From Limnospira fusiformis SAG 85.79 (GTDB taxonomy: Bacteria > Cyanobacteriota > Cyanobacteriia > Cyanobacteriales > Microcoleaceae), in NCBI RefSeq assembly GCF_012516315.1, contig NZ_CP051185.1, forward strand, positions 765,459-829,458: a stretch of DNA of 64,000 nucleotides, given 5' to 3'. How positions within the stretch are numbered: position 1 is the first letter of the stretch; each line of letters begins with the position of its first letter. The position numbers and the translations under genes are program-made. Positions 19,112 to 29,329 of the stretch are shown one piece after another. A model generated the notes under the pieces. The model had not been told where the DNA came from, made no database searches, and was given only the letters and a program-made list of their open reading frames with translations.

Positions 19112-19200
19112 TGATCGCGTTATTGGATTGGGCGATCGCCTTGTAGTTAGTCATCTATGCCTCCGTTTTAGGAAAGGTGAGCAGTAAATCGCTGTAGTAG
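19112..19200 (-). repeat. duplicated hsdS-tail/hsdR-start junction, copy next to hsdS
   Basis: The hsdS stop is followed by a second hsdR start, MTNYKAIAQSNN, which continues only about 22 more residues before a stop. It is the partner of the copy at 18491-18584. Confidence 0.85.
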
Positions 19201-19733
19201 TTATATTGTTTTTGGCGATCGCTCAGTTCGGCGGTCAGTTCGGCGGTCAACGCTGTAAAAGTGTCCAAAATCCGCACGATTTCGGCTTGAATGGCAAGGG
19301 GTGGGATCGGGATTTCTAATTTAGCCAAATCGGACTTATTGACTGCGGGCACTCCCCCTTCTTTTTTTAGACCTAAAAGCAGATCGCTTTCTGACTGAAG
19401 AAAATAGAAAAGATATTTGTTGATGAGTAGAGCTTCATCTGTTGATCGTAGCTTGTAGCATAACGGCCCTAACCAAAACGGGGTCTTTTGATATCCAACA
19501 TAGCAAATTCCCCCTTGACCTCGATATGGCGTTGTAACTGTGTCGCCTTCGCAATTGCTGCTTGCGGTATATCCAGATCTAGTTGTTCCTGCGTTAATGT
19601 AATCATAATCTGTCGCGTTATCAAAAATTTCAGTTGGCTTCTGTCCAGTATTGATCTCAGCAATCTCCCCCAAGGTATTCCACTCCACCGCCGCCCCATC
19701 TAACAGCCTCCCCAGGAAATTCCTACCGCTCAT
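19155..19733 (-). CDS. hsdS: type I restriction specificity subunit, half-size
   Basis: The 192-residue protein has one target-recognition domain (EWNTLGEIAEINTGQKP...YINAGTTRSGYTASS...YVGYQKTPFWLGPLCY), one conserved region (VPAVNKSDLAKLEIPIPPL) and the helix QAEIVRILDTFTALTAEL. Full HsdS has two such halves and is about 400 residues long. Half-size versions can pair to recognise a symmetric split site, so it may still work. The start overlaps the upstream nuclease gene by four bases. The target sequence cannot be read from the protein. Confidence 0.88.
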   Translation of the reverse strand: MSGRNFLGRLLDGAAVEWNTLGEIAEINTGQKPTEIFDNATDYDYINAGTTRSGYTASSNCEGDTVTTPYRGQGGICYVGYQKTPFWLGPLCYKLRSTDEALLINKYLFYFLQSESDLLLGLKKEGGVPAVNKSDLAKLEIPIPPLAIQAEIVRILDTFTALTAELTAELSDRQKQYNYYSDLLLTFPKTEA

Positions 19734-20781
19734 CCCACACCTCCATCAAACCCCATCAATTCCCGCTCAATCTCTTCAATACTCGGCAATTGAGTTTGTA
19801 ACGGAACAGGCAAAGATTCCAATAACTTATATTCCGCAATACCCATAGGCTGGCTTTTATCTCCCAAAGCATACTCAGCCACCACCTTGTCTTTGCTTTT
19901 GCACAACAACAAACCGATCGTAACCCCATCCTCTTTAGCCTTCATTTGCCTATCCACCGCCGTCATATAAAACCCCAACTGCCCCAAATGCTCAGGCTTA
20001 AACTTGTCCGCTTTCAGTTCAATCACAACATAGCAGTGCAATTTCAGATGATAAAACAACAGATCAATAAAAAACTCCTCCTCACCCACTTGCAGCAACA
20101 CCTGACGACCCACAAAAGCAAATCCTGCACCCAACTCCAACAAAAATTGTGTAACGTGCTTAACTAATGCCCTTTCTATTTCACGCTCCTGAGCCTCCTC
20201 AGTCAGACCCAAAAAATCAAAGCGATAGGGGTCTTTAATCGATTCACGGGCAAGATCGGAATCTGGCTTAGGCAAACGCTGCTCAAAATTAGAAACCCCA
20301 TGACCCTGCCGCTCAATTAAGCGGGTTTCAATCTGCATCACCAGCACATTACGCGACCAATTGTTTTCTATAGCTTTTTGAGCGTACCAAATACGCTTTT
20401 CATTGTTGTCTAACTTATCTAAAAGTGCCAATTGATGATACCAGGGTAATTGTGCAAGCACCTCTTGCACAAATTCAATATCTGTCCATGTATGGGCAAA
20501 GGCTCGCATATATTTAAGATTGCGTGGCGAAAAACCTTTGATCTGAGGAAATGCACTACGCAAATCATGGGCAAGGCGATCGATAACCTTGGCTCCCCAG
20601 CCCTGTTCAGCTTGCCGAGCCAAAATATCCCGCCCAATTTGCCAATAAAGCAAAACCAATTCACGATTAACGGCTAATGTCGCTTTTTGTTGGGCTTTAT
20701 GGATTCGTTCCTTGAGTTCCCTCAACCAGATGTTATAGCCATCAGGCACATCGATCAAAGCAATAGGACGTTTTGATTTAT

Positions 20782-20785
<4 letters not shown>
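19730..20785 (-). CDS. DUF1016 (YhcG-type) PD-(D/E)XK nuclease
   Basis: A 351-residue protein with the N-terminal DUF1016 helical domain ([43 protein letters not shown]) and a C-terminal PD-(D/E)XK fold. The nuclease residues visible are D241 in [10 protein letters not shown] and E256-x-K258 in VIELKADKF, followed by QLGFYM. It is translationally coupled to hsdM upstream and hsdS downstream by four-base overlaps, so it belongs to the operon. Genes of this family often sit inside type I systems; their exact role is not established. Confidence 0.88.
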
Positions 20786-22323
<1,538 letters not shown>

Positions 22324-22492
22324 TGTCCAAATTATGGTTCAAAGGTTTTGAATAATGGTCAGTGTGACCTCGGTTTTGTATTTTAGCAAGTATTAGGTAT
22401 TATAATCCAGCGGTTCGAGATGTCGGGATACTCAAGGCTCACCATATCAGAGAGCCTCTGTGGGATTCTCGCACTGATGACCTAGGATTAGA

Positions 22493-22762
22493 TCAGGGTA
22501 GAGCGATCGCGCCGTCCCTTGGCTCATTGGGAAAACATCTTTTTGACCAATCGAGCTTTATCGATGGTGTTTGGTCGAGAACAATTTGCCCTTCCTTACC
22601 CTGAAACTGGCAGGAAATTCGCGTCGGGTAGGCTTTCCCTTTTGTCGTCATTGGGGCAATAATCACCGTGGTAATATAACCGTTCATTTCATCCGGTGAG
22701 ATAATCACACAGGGTCGTTTTTTCTGAATTTCACTGCCAATTGTGGGGTCAAGATTAACCAA
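22493..22762 (-). pseudogene. mazF (PemK-type) toxin, decayed, copy 2
   Basis: The most complete of three related copies: VNLDPTIGSEIQKKRPCVIIS, IIAPMTTKGKAYPTR and FQGKEGQIVLDQ are all present. The usual ATG is missing. Reading upstream in frame gives HFDVFL and then the mazE stop, so only a TTG could start it. After DQ the frame is shifted exactly as in the 12203 copy. Probably inactive, leaving mazE without a partner. Confidence 0.8.
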
Positions 22763-22783
22763 AAAAACATCGAAATGCGATCG

Positions 22784-23044
22784 CTACCACTCCCATTCGC
22801 TTTGCTCCCAATCGGTACTGTTGACTGGATCGAGAAGAACATCATCTTGTTCTTTCGCCATTGCTGCAAAGGCTTGCTCCCAGCCTGTGCGTAACCGTCG
22901 TGCGTTGCGAATCGTGAGATGATCGCCCTCCACTTCGATTTCAACGTCTGTCTGAATACCACTTTGCTCTAAAAGCAGTTTAGGAATACGCACACCTTGG
23001 GAGTTGCCAATTTTAACGATTCGGGTTCTAATCATTTTGCTCAT
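22784..23044 (-). CDS. mazE: MazE-type antitoxin (AbrB fold)
   Basis: MIRTRIVKIGNSQGVRIPKLLLEQ is the SpoVT/AbrB swapped-hairpin DNA-binding start of MazE. The C-terminal stretch is rich in Trp, Glu and Asp (STDWEQSEWEW), as expected for toxin binding. I take the ATG at 23044 (MSKMIRT) because the longer frame begins inside the IS630 end. It is intact, but its mazF is decayed. Confidence 0.88.
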   Translation of the reverse strand: MSKMIRTRIVKIGNSQGVRIPKLLLEQSGIQTDVEIEVEGDHLTIRNARRLRTGWEQAFAAMAKEQDDVLLDPVNSTDWEQSEWEW

Positions 23045-23074
23045 GCTGGGATGGCTTGAAAAGCAGGATGTAAT

Positions 23075-24037
23075 TATAGCATTAGTCAAGGTGGTTAGGA
23101 CGCAGCTTTGAGAACGGAATCCATGGCATCATGGAGAGAATCAAACTGCTCACGTGCAGTGGCGAATACGGGCTTTCAGCCACGACCAACATTTCTCTAT
23201 CTTGTTGAGGTCTGGCGAATAAGGCGAAAGATAGAGTAAACGGCATTGAGCTGCCTCCACCAGTTCAGCAATCCGTCCCCCTTTATGAAACGTTGCATTG
23301 TCCAATACTAGAGTCTGACCTGGCTTCAATGTTGGAATTAAGATGAACTCCAACCACAACTCAAACACTGTCCGATTACAACAACCCTCAAAGCTAAAGG
23401 GAGCTAAGAGTTGTTGATGACACCATGCGGCTATCATACTTACCCTGCCCTGCCTCTTCCCTGATTTGAGTGCATGGAAGCGTTTTCCTTCCTCGCAGTA
23501 ACCATAAGGGTAATCCGAGTCCTGACTATTCATGCCGGCTTCATCGAGGTAGACCACTTCTTGTGGCTCCATCTGTTCAATCTGAGCCATAAACTCCTCT
23601 CGCTGTTGCTCATCACGTTCTTGGTAGCCGTAAGTTTTTTTTTCTGGTGAAGCCAATTTTCTTCAAGGCTCTGGATATGGTGCGAGGAGAGATGTCGTCA
23701 TCCCAAAGTTCAGCCATTTGAGCTGCTGTTTTGTCGCCATGCTCTTGGGCAAAAGCCTTGAATTTTTGCCAGTCGGTAATTTTGTGGTTATTGCCAGGTC
23801 GGTGATGAGGTTTAGGGAGGAAGTCTCCGGTCTGTGCTTTTCTTTGCAGCCAGAGATTAATGGTGTTCCGGCTGACATGGAAAACTTGACTGGCTTCTGT
23901 TTTGGGCATACCGTCTAGTTCAATGGCATCAATAACTTTTTGTCTGAGGTCGTAACTATAGGGGGCTGGCATTTTTGGTCTTCTTAGTCATCTCGTCCTC
24001 TCCATTATACGTCCTAAGTGTTCTGTCTTGTGCTATA
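23075..24037 (-). mobile_element. IS630 family element, copy B
   Basis: 963 bp, with the same terminal inverted repeats as copy A (TATAGCATTAGTC at 23075, TGCTATA at 24031-24037) flanked by TA. It is nearly identical to copy A but one base longer. It separates mazE from the truncated gene at 24028, whose apparent start lies in the IS end. Confidence 0.92.
23150..23972 (-). pseudogene. IS630 transposase, copy B, C-terminally frameshifted
   Basis: orfA (23613-23972) is identical to copy A, and the overlapping orfB carries the same DDE blocks. Near 23150 the sequence reads CACTGCACGTGAGC in place of CACTGCATTGAGC, adding a base. The protein ends RIRHCT and loses the last about 18 residues. The catalytic residues are upstream, so activity may be reduced rather than absent. 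Confidence 0.8.
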
Positions 24038-24522
24038 TATGGGTGGGTTTAGCGATCGCCCAACAGGAACTCACCCAGCAACGTTACCCTGAACTACGAG
24101 AAGCCCAACTCGACCAATTCCTCACCCCCGAAGAATACCAACTCACCCAACAAGGCAACCTCACCGATACAGAATGGGGTGATATCTTCATCCGCCTCAA
24201 CATGGCAGCCTGTAAAAGGAGAAACGTCACCCAGCAGGAGGAGTTTTTTCGGGATGTTTCCCATAGTATTGATTCTGGTTTTGCGGAAGTCTGTGAACGG
24301 TTGGGGGTAATGGAAACCACCATCAGCGACTTGTTACAAACCCTAGAGGAACGCCTAGAGGGGTTGCGCCAAGAAGTGACGGAATTTCGTCAAGAGGTGC
24401 GGCAGGGGTTGGAGTGGCTGCACAATCAACCGAGGGGGCGATCATTCTCTAAACAGGAGTATCGCGCGCGTCAAAATATCTTAACTCAGATGCGATCGAC
24501 AAAGTTGTTTTTAAAACCATAA
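24028..24522 (+). CDS. unrecognised protein fragment with a coiled coil, 5' end lost to IS630
   Basis: The open frame starts in the IS630 terminus (TTG at 24028), so the native start is gone. The remaining 160 residues contain ELREAQLDQFLTPEEYQLTQQG and a strong heptad stretch (LLQTLEERLEGLRQEVTEFRQEVRQGLEWL, about residues 102-131). No domain is recognised. It may be the tail of a longer protein or a relic. Confidence 0.45.
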   Translation: MCYIWVGLAIAQQELTQQRYPELREAQLDQFLTPEEYQLTQQGNLTDTEWGDIFIRLNMAACKRRNVTQQEEFFRDVSHSIDSGFAEVCERLGVMETTISDLLQTLEERLEGLRQEVTEFRQEVRQGLEWLHNQPRGRSFSKQEYRARQNILTQMRSTKLFLKP

Positions 24523-24565
24523 GCTCCTACCATTAAACCTAGCCATCAAACTACTCACCAAAACC

Positions 24566-25214
24566 ATGCTAAAAGAAGTTGATATAGATGTTTGGGTTGC
24601 AGAATAGACCTTCCGATATTTGGGACTCAGTGTCGGAACAGGATGACGGTTATTCGATTGGCTAATCGAGAACTCGCGGTAATTTCTCCAATTCAATCTA
24701 GCGACAGACTTGTCAGCCAGCTAGGTCAACTGGGAGTTGTCAAGTATATTATTGCCCCTAACCTTTATCATTATTTATTTGCAGCTAATTTCAAATCTAT
24801 TTATCCCCAGGCAACCTTTGGGGCTGCCCCTGGTTTAGCCATTAAAAAACCAGATTTACCGATTGACCAGACCATCAGGGGCGATCGAGGTGAGTTATTA
24901 CCTGGATTATACTTTGTCTTATTCGATGGTTTAAGAGTTTGGGGCTTAACGGGAATTGATTCACTTAATGAATGTGTGTTTTTCATTCTGCAAGTCGCAC
25001 TCTGATTTTGACAGATACAGAATTGCACTTTGATGAAACATTTCCAATTATGACACAATTTTCAGCTAGACTGCTGGGAGTATATAAACAATTAAGTCTA
25101 TCAATCATGGAACGGATTGCCACCAATGAAAAAGAGCGATTTAGACAATCGTTTGAACAAGTAATGTTATGGGATTTCGAGCGATTTATTATGGCTCATG
25201 GAAGTATAATTTAG
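24566..25214 (+). pseudogene. DUF4336 protein, broken
   Basis: ATG at 24566 gives MLKEVDIDVWVAE, then TAG at 24605 where the family has Gln. The frame continues TFRYLGLSVGT, shifts, and goes on MTVIRLANRELAVISPIQ and YIIAPNLYHYLFAANFKS up to NECVFF. It shifts again to HSASRTLILTDTELHFDETFP and ends near FERFIMAHGSII. DUF4336 proteins are metallo-beta-lactamase-like and common in cyanobacteria. One stop and two frameshifts mark it as dead. Confidence 0.85.
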
Positions 25215-25519
25215 CGAGATGGCACAGAAAAATTAAAGAAAGGGTATGAATCTTTTTGGCGTTGAAGCTACTGTTTACCTTATCCTAATTTTACCACTAT
25301 AAAACCTGATTTTTACTCCCTAAATAAATGCACCGATCGCCTCTTACAAAAACACTTCGCCAACCTAGAAATCCAGAAAGACTAAAACTGACTCTAAGAA
25401 ACCGGGTTTCTGTCAGGCTTTCTATATCCTAACAAAGATAGTAATAGAAACCCGGTTTCTGGCAACTTGGCTATAATAGTCGTAACCCCCTAGTATCAAC
25501 CCATATCCCCATCCTCAAT
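25215..25519. other. intergenic with a palindrome-bounded repeat
   Basis: The first 40 bases are the last decayed codons of the DUF4336 relic (GTEKLKKGYESFW). At about 25398-25480 lies a repeat of about 85 bp bounded by AGAAACCGGGTTTCT and AGAAACCCGGTTTCT and ending GGCTATAATAG. A second copy lies at about 26482-26572. The TATAAT it carries (25471-25476) could serve as a -10 box for the DUF433 gene downstream. Confidence 0.6.
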
Positions 25520-25873
25520 ATGACATTCATCACCGATACTCCGGTAACTTGGCAATACCTAGACATTGATGCTCAAAATCAGGCAACTATTGCCAATAGT
25601 CGCGTTTCAGTTGCCCAACTGATTCAAGAAAAACACGCCCACGGCTGGAGTCCAGAAGAGCTGCACTTTCAACACCCAGAAATTTCCCTCGCTGCCATTT
25701 ATTCTGCCCTCAGTTATTACTACACCTATCAACACCAAATTGATGCTCAAATTGCTCAAGAACAAGAAAAAATCCAGAACCTGCAAGCTGATTTAATTAC
25801 AATGAGAGTCGGTCATCATACTGCCGATTTTCAACAAATGCTTCAGCAAAAACGGCAGCAGCAGCCAGGATGA
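25520..25873 (+). CDS. DUF433-type antitoxin
   Basis: A 117-residue protein with the DUF433 winged-helix pattern: ANSRVSVAQLIQEKHAHGWSP followed by LHFQHPEISLAAIYSALSYY. The C-terminal third is a Gln-rich helix (AQEQEKIQNLQADL). In known pairs it represses and neutralises a PIN-like toxin. Its stop overlaps the next start by four bases (ATGA). Confidence 0.8.
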   Translation: MTFITDTPVTWQYLDIDAQNQATIANSRVSVAQLIQEKHAHGWSPEELHFQHPEISLAAIYSALSYYYTYQHQIDAQIAQEQEKIQNLQADLITMRVGHHTADFQQMLQQKRQQQPG

Positions 25874-26220
25874 AAATGGCAATATATTACTATTTCGATG
25901 CTCCACTCCATCGAGCGATTAAGATTGGTTTACAACTGAAATTGGTTGAGGTTATGACCGCTCAAGAAGACAATAATAGTAGTGCTATTGATGAAATAAT
26001 TTTGAGTCTTTATGTGCAACTAAAGCGTCCTCTTGTAACCACGAATCATGATTTTCTAGTGTTAGATAAAAATTGCGTCAATCAAGGTAAAGCGTTTACC
26101 GGAATTTTCTTTTTCAGTCCTCAAGTGTCGATGGGTTATGCGATCGAAGAGTTAGAGGTTTACGCCAAAATGGGAGAATTAGAAGATTTCGCCAATCAAG
26201 TAATTTTTATTGGATGTTGA
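25870..26220 (+). CDS. PIN-like (DUF5615) toxin partner
   Basis: A 116-residue protein with the Mut7-C/DUF5615 PIN-like layout: YYFDAPLHRAIKIGLQL with the first Asp, VMTAQEDNNS, RPLVTTNHDFLVLD with the central acidic pair, and IFFFSPQVSMGYAIEELEVY. Probably a ribonuclease toxin. It is coupled to the DUF433 antitoxin and looks intact. The first acidic residues fit the family, although the RPLVTTNHDF segment is slightly unusual. Confidence 0.8.
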   Translation: MKMAIYYYFDAPLHRAIKIGLQLKLVEVMTAQEDNNSSAIDEIILSLYVQLKRPLVTTNHDFLVLDKNCVNQGKAFTGIFFFSPQVSMGYAIEELEVYAKMGELEDFANQVIFIGC

Positions 26221-26261
26221 ACTGCCGCCGCTTTATCCATGAGAGGAAAAGCCATGAACTA

Positions 26262-26522
26262 ATGAACTTTGTTGTTGGCATCAAAAATACAGACTATGCA
26301 GCTTCCCTAGAAGTTCGCAAGATTTATCCAGTCTTACCCGACTCAAAAGCGAATAGTCATCAAATGCTGCGGATAATTGATGAATCAGGGGAAGATTACC
26401 TCTATCCTAACGCATATTTTATGCCTATTGAACTCTCTGCCTCTCTCCAACAAGTTCTGGAAATGTCTGAGGTTGAGTGGAATCAAAGAAACCGGGTTGC
26501 TGTCAGGGTTTCTGTATCCTAA
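26262..26522 (+). CDS. small protein of unknown function, tail formed by a repeat
   Basis: I start at 26262 (MNFVVGIKNTDYAASLEVRK) because the longer frame overlaps the toxin and lacks a ribosome site. The 86-residue protein has DSKANSHQMLRIIDESGEDYLYPNAYFMPIEL, resembling small acidic cyanobacterial proteins found beside TA genes, with no named function. The last residues (RNRVAVRVSVS) are encoded by the AGAAACCGGGTT repeat, which therefore supplies the stop. Confidence 0.6.
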   Translation: MNFVVGIKNTDYAASLEVRKIYPVLPDSKANSHQMLRIIDESGEDYLYPNAYFMPIELSASLQQVLEMSEVEWNQRNRVAVRVSVS

Positions 26523-26572
26523 CCGAGATATCCATAGAAACCCGGTTTCTCAGCATTTAGCTATAATAGGAT
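26482..26572. repeat. palindrome-bounded dispersed repeat, second copy
   Basis: AAAGAAACCGGGTT, CTGTCAGG.TTTCT.TATCCTAAC and ATAGAAACCCGGTTTCT, then TAGCTATAATAG, match the copy at 25398-25480. The copies are about 85-90 bp and look like a small non-coding mobile repeat. Confidence 0.7.
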
Positions 26573-26573
26573 G

Positions 26574-27003
26574 ACCAACTACCGCCGACAGCAGAAACCC
26601 TATGGTTGCGGATTTTAGGGACGGGGAGAGTCCAAAAACAAGCCTTGCAAGAACTCTATCAACTACCAGGAGACAATCCCACCCGAGAAACCACGCTAGA
26701 ATTACTGTATAACCTGCGCGCGATGCTAGAAGCGCGGCAAAATTTAGACCCAGAAGAGAGAGAGTTAATCATGGAACTATCACCCCTGTATTTACAACGG
26801 TTACAAACTGTTAAGGAAGAAGGTATCCAACAAGGACAGCGATCGCTCCTAGAAAGTATGCTACAAGTGAAGTTTGGGGCGGTCGATGCCGAATTAGCTG
26901 AGATTATCGACCGGTTGATTGCAGTTCCCCCATTGGAACAAGCTCAGTTGATTTGGCAGTTATCACGGGAAGAACTTTTGGCTCGCTTTTCCCGTGACAT
27001 ATA
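26574..27003 (+). pseudogene. DUF4351 gene, partial duplicate (3' half)
   Basis: Near-identical to the second half of the gene at 27379-28284, from codons for ETLWLRILGTGRVQKQ to RFSRDI-stop, but it lacks the N-terminal half and has no start of its own. It carries a deletion relative to the full gene near EEGI-QQGQRS. It begins abruptly after the dispersed repeat. Confidence 0.85.
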
Positions 27004-27241
27004 ACCGGGGGGTTAAGAAACCCGGTTTCTTTGAGAAACCGGGTTTCTCGGACAACAAGGAGTTCAGCAAGGACAACGATCGCTCCTAGAAAGTATGCTA
27101 CAAGTGAAGTTTGGGGCGGTGGATGCCGAATTAGCTGAGATTATCGACCGGTTGATTGCAGTTCCCCCATTGGAACAAGCTCAGTTGATTTGGCAGTTAT
27201 CACGGGAAGAACTTTTGGCTCGCTTTTCCCGTGACTTGTGA
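27004..27241 (+). repeat. DUF4351-palindrome tandem unit (array 1)
   Basis: About 238 bp: the AAGAAACCCGGTTTCT/AGAAACCGGGTTTCT hairpin pair, then GGACAACAAGGAGTTCAGC and the DUF4351 3' coding segment to its stop. It repeats the unit starting around 26841 at a 237-base spacing. Confidence 0.9.
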
Positions 27242-27378
27242 ACTGGGGGGGTTAAGAAACCCGGTTTCTCAAAGAAACCGGGTTTCTCAGTTGGCGGGGT
27301 GAAGGCAGCAGTTGAGGGCTGCTGTCCGAGCCAGACTAGAGTATAATTAATAATTAGAGACCTCGAAAATAGCTATAA

Positions 27379-28284
27379 ATGACCCGATTTATCTACGACC
27401 AATTCACCAAGCAATATATCCAGGAACTCTTAAAGCCATTAGGTAAAACTGAAACCAGCAAAACCCTAGCTTCAGAAAGGCGAGAAATTGACATCTTTTT
27501 CACACCCAACCCGGAAAATATCGCCCCAGCTAGTCACCTAGGCTTATTGGGAAGATTAGCCACCACCCCAGCGGTTTTTGAGCCTTTTAGCAATCCCGTT
27601 AGAGCCAGAGAAATTCGCAGTTGTCTGGTGAAGATATTAGAGATGAAGGCGCAATGGGAACGCCAAGCCGACCGGGAAAAAAGACGGCTCGCTCCCGGAG
27701 AATCACCCCGGTTGTGGATTCTGACCCCGACCGCATCCCCTGCCATCTTAGCAGATTTTGGCGCTACGGTAGACCTGGAAAACTGGATGAGTGGCGTGTA
27801 CTTTATGCCGAAGGGACTGGAAAGCGCTATTATAGTAATCCACCAACTACCGCCGACAGCAGAAACCCTATGGTTGCGGATTTTGGGGACGGGGAGAGTC
27901 CAAAAACAAGCCTTGCAAGAACTCTATCAACTACCAGGAGACAATCCCACCCGAGAAACCACGCTAGAATTACTGTATAACCTGCGCGCGATGCTAGAAG
28001 CGCGGCAAAATTTAGACCCAGAAGAGAGAGAGTTAATTATGGAACTATCACCCCTGTATTTACAACGGTTACAAACTGTTAAGGAAGAAGGCATCCTCCA
28101 AGGAGTTCAACAAGGACAGCGATCGCTCCTAGAAAGTATGCTACAAGTGAAGTTTGGGGCGGTGGATGCCGAATTAGCTGAGATTATCGACCGGTTAATT
28201 GCAGTTCCCCCATTGGAACAAGCTCAGTTGATTTGGCAGTTATCACGGGAAGAACTTTTGGCTCGCTTTTCCCGTGACTTGTGA
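27379..28284 (+). CDS. DUF4351 protein with nuclease-like N-terminus (Rpn/PDDEXK type)
   Basis: A 301-residue, apparently complete member of a cyanobacterial family annotated as Rpn-like or transposase-like with a C-terminal DUF4351. N-terminal features are RREIDIFFTPNPEN, HLGLLGRLATTPAVFEPFSNP and LWILTPTASPAILADFG. The C-terminal DUF4351 is SLLESMLQVKFGAVDAELAEII..LSREELLARFS. IDIFF may mark the nuclease Asp, but an intact D-ExK set is not obvious. The 3' end is amplified downstream and a partial copy lies upstream. Function in the cell is unknown. Confidence 0.7.
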   Translation: MTRFIYDQFTKQYIQELLKPLGKTETSKTLASERREIDIFFTPNPENIAPASHLGLLGRLATTPAVFEPFSNPVRAREIRSCLVKILEMKAQWERQADREKRRLAPGESPRLWILTPTASPAILADFGATVDLENWMSGVYFMPKGLESAIIVIHQLPPTAETLWLRILGTGRVQKQALQELYQLPGDNPTRETTLELLYNLRAMLEARQNLDPEERELIMELSPLYLQRLQTVKEEGILQGVQQGQRSLLESMLQVKFGAVDAELAEIIDRLIAVPPLEQAQLIWQLSREELLARFSRDL

Positions 28285-29030
28285 ACCGGGGGGGTTAAGA
28301 AACCCGGTTTCTCAAAGAAACCGGGTTTCTCGGACAGCAAGGAGTTCAGCAAGGACAGCGATCGCTCCTAGAAAGTATGCTACAAGTGAAGTTTGGGGCG
28401 GTCGATGCCGAATTAGCTGAGATTATCGACCGGTTGATTGCAGTTCCCCCATTGGAACAAGCTCAGTTGATTTGGCAGTTATCACGGGAAGAACTTTTGG
28501 CTCGCTTTTCCCGTGACATATAACCGGGGGGGTTAAGAAACCCGGTTTCTCAAAGAAACCGGGTTTCTCGGACAACAAGGAGTTCAGCAAGGACAGCGAT
28601 CGCTCCTAGAAAGTATGCTACAAGTGAAGTTTGGGGCGGTCGATGCCGAATTAGCTGAGATTATCGACCGGTTGATTGCAGTTCCCCCATTGGAACAAGC
28701 TCAGTTGATTTGGCAGTTATCACGGGAAGAACTTTTGGCTCGCTTTTCCCGTGACATATAACCGGGGGGGTTAAGAAACCCGGTTTCTCAAAGAAACCGG
28801 GTTTCTCGGACAACAAGGAGTTCAGCAAGGACAACGATCGCTCCTAGAAAGTATGCTACAAGTGAAGTTTGGGGCGGTCGATGCCGAATTAGCTGAGATT
28901 ATCGACCGGTTGATTGCAGTTCCCCCATTGGAACAAGCTCAGTTGATTTGGCAGTTATCACGGGAAGAACTTTTGGCTCGCTTTTCCCGTGACTTGTGAA
29001 CCGGGGGGGTTAAGAAACCCGGTTTCTCCG
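28285..29030 (+). repeat. DUF4351-palindrome tandem array 2 (three extra units)
   Basis: After the complete gene come three more copies of its last about 190 coding bases, each preceded by the paired palindromes. The landmark GATCGCTCCTAGAAAG falls at 28121 (in the gene), 28360, 28598 and 28836, a period of 238-239 bases. Each unit ends in the same stop and the ATAACCGGGG or GTGAACCGGGG spacer. Only ORFs of about 50 codons remain in each unit. Confidence 0.93.
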
Positions 29031-29049
29031 AGTATACCCCATCCCCACA

Positions 29050-29212
29050 GAGGGAGCGGACAATATCCAAGAGGCGATCGCTTCCTGACAAGGGGCCTGT
29101 ACATCCTCCTTACCCCTATAGGGCCTCAACACCCCACGCCACCTCGGCTCTGACCCGTAAAACTGGGAAATCGCCGCAGGCTAAGACCAGGCCATTTGCG
29201 CCGTGGATGCCC
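29050..29212 (+). pseudogene. relic of a TPR-CHAT gene
   Basis: Bases 29056-29095 read EGADNIQEAIAS, matching the TPR unit GERADNIEEAI. Bases about 29150-29212 read NWEIA..QAICAV with a stop, matching NWEIAIQGYDNAIRAVE from the end of the TPR block in the next gene. An internal deletion has joined the two. It is probably a decayed sister copy. Confidence 0.6.
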
Positions 29213-29329
29213 AATGAGCTGAGATTAACCCGGTTGCTCGGAGTCGCCGGGTGGGGTATAATCGAGTTGGGGTCGCGCGAGGCTTCACCGCACCGACTAC
29301 ACCGAAACAAGACTCAGGGAGGCGGAACC

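Noticed and set aside
22399-22430. hsdM promoter
   Set aside because: A TATAAT is present but no acceptable -35 at 16-18 bases, so it is only noted under hsdM.
26841-29030. CRISPR array
   Set aside because: The period is 238 bp and the repeated parts are coding sequence plus palindromes. There are no unique spacers or cas genes.
29207-29329. Longer start for the TPR-CHAT gene
   Set aside because: These codons lie in relic DNA upstream. The ATG at 29330 has a good ribosome site and a plausible N-terminus.
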